Origin: JABCPH02 sp963524305
GTDB taxonomy: Bacteria > Fusobacteriota > Fusobacteriia > Fusobacteriales > Leptotrichiaceae
DNA: 50,408 nt
Direction: 5' to 3'
NCBI GenBank assembly: GCA_963524305.1
Contig: CAURGH010000014.1
Location: 1 to 50,408 of the forward strand
Shown piece by piece: positions 50,332-50,408 of the stretch. Every line of letters begins with the position of its first letter. The stretch's first letter is position 1. Position numbers and translations under genes: made by a program. The notes under the pieces were generated by a model. It had not been told where the DNA came from. It searched no databases and saw nothing but the letters and a program-made list of their open reading frames with translations.

Positions 50332-50408
50332 CTAGTAAATCGCTCTAAATCCAATTCCACCTCTGATGTTGCTTCCTTTAGTGTCATATCCTAAGTTTGC
50401 TGTTACTC
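50332..50408 (-). CDS. C-terminus of an autotransporter-like outer membrane protein (partial)
   Basis: The window cuts this minus-strand gene; only the last 25 residues and the TAG stop (50332-50334) are inside. They read as two amphipathic beta-strands, VTANLGYDTKGS and NIRGGIGFRAIY, ending in an aromatic residue as outer-membrane barrels do for recognition by BamA. The RGGIGFRAIY-type end is like that of type V autotransporters of fusobacteria. The rest of the gene and its passenger lie beyond the right edge, so the identity is tentative. Confidence 0.6.
   Translation of the reverse strand, partial: VTANLGYDTKGSNIRGGIGFRAIY

Noticed and set aside
1..50408. tRNA, rRNA, CRISPR, insertion sequence, riboswitch
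   Set aside because: Intergenic regions were read on both strands and no cloverleaf, spaced repeat array, transposase or known riboswitch core was recognised; a dedicated search program could still find a weak one.

Overview
This is an AT-rich stretch of a diderm, fermentative bacterium, most likely a Leptotrichia-like member of the Fusobacteriota. Three things point there. It has an LptD-type outer-membrane protein, lipoproteins and the end of an autotransporter-like barrel. These sit beside genes of Firmicutes flavour (YtvI/PerM-type AI-2E exporter, YwaF-like protein, ABC-F, HPr). Strong AGGAGG ribosome binding sites and sigma-70 promoters with an exact 17-nt spacer are found throughout. 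The taxon is inferred from gene content, not from a marker gene search. Almost all genes lie on the minus strand.

Layout, left to right. 0.3-17 kb: housekeeping and envelope genes (MazG-like pyrophosphohydrolase, BI-1, thrS, lptD, a MarR regulator, AI-2E-type exporter, der, yigZ), then a set of exported lineage-specific proteins (two tandem paralogues plus a shorter relative), a site-2 protease and a seven-repeat S1 protein. 17-18.4 kb: HPr and phosphoglycerate mutase. 18.5-22.8 kb: an operon built around a heavy-metal P-type ATPase with an unusual transport motif, three further proteins carrying the same CxxC-less HMA-like domain (four copies in total), and a small one-helix membrane protein. 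A histidine-rich membrane protein, a Fic AMP-transferase-like protein and an ABC-F ATPase lie just upstream. 26-33 kb: SemiSWEET transporter, an AAA/DUF4143 ATPase, two cytoplasmic/membrane hypotheticals, an MFS transporter, a DUF937 protein and a lipoprotein. 33.5-45.5 kb: rpsF-ssb-rpsR, then the division and cell-wall cluster, transcribed murF-mraY-murD-ftsW-murG-murC-murB-ftsQ-ftsZ. ftsA is missing from its usual place. 45.7-50.4 kb: a YwaF-like membrane protein, pgk, an oligopeptide-binding lipoprotein and the 3' end of a surface barrel protein.

The most interesting signals lie in two intergenic regions at the right end. Around 46.4-46.7 kb a 23-residue hydrophobic peptide on the minus strand has a strong but foldable ribosome binding site and its own promoter and terminator. 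A divergent ~70-nt RNA on the plus strand repeats 12 nt of the peptide's start-codon region in antisense. Around 48.3-48.55 kb a 26-residue hydrophobic peptide on the plus strand faces a convergent ~65-nt antisense RNA. The two transcripts share a bidirectional terminator and a perfect 15-nt direct repeat, the same plan as the enterococcal par/Fst locus. A decayed tandem copy at 48.13-48.28 kb has lost the toxin start but kept the antisense promoter. All three look like type I toxin-antitoxin loci of two different architectures. They are supported by sequence only.

Start codons were re-chosen where the ribosome binding site decides. No tRNA, rRNA, CRISPR array, insertion sequence or known riboswitch was recognised.
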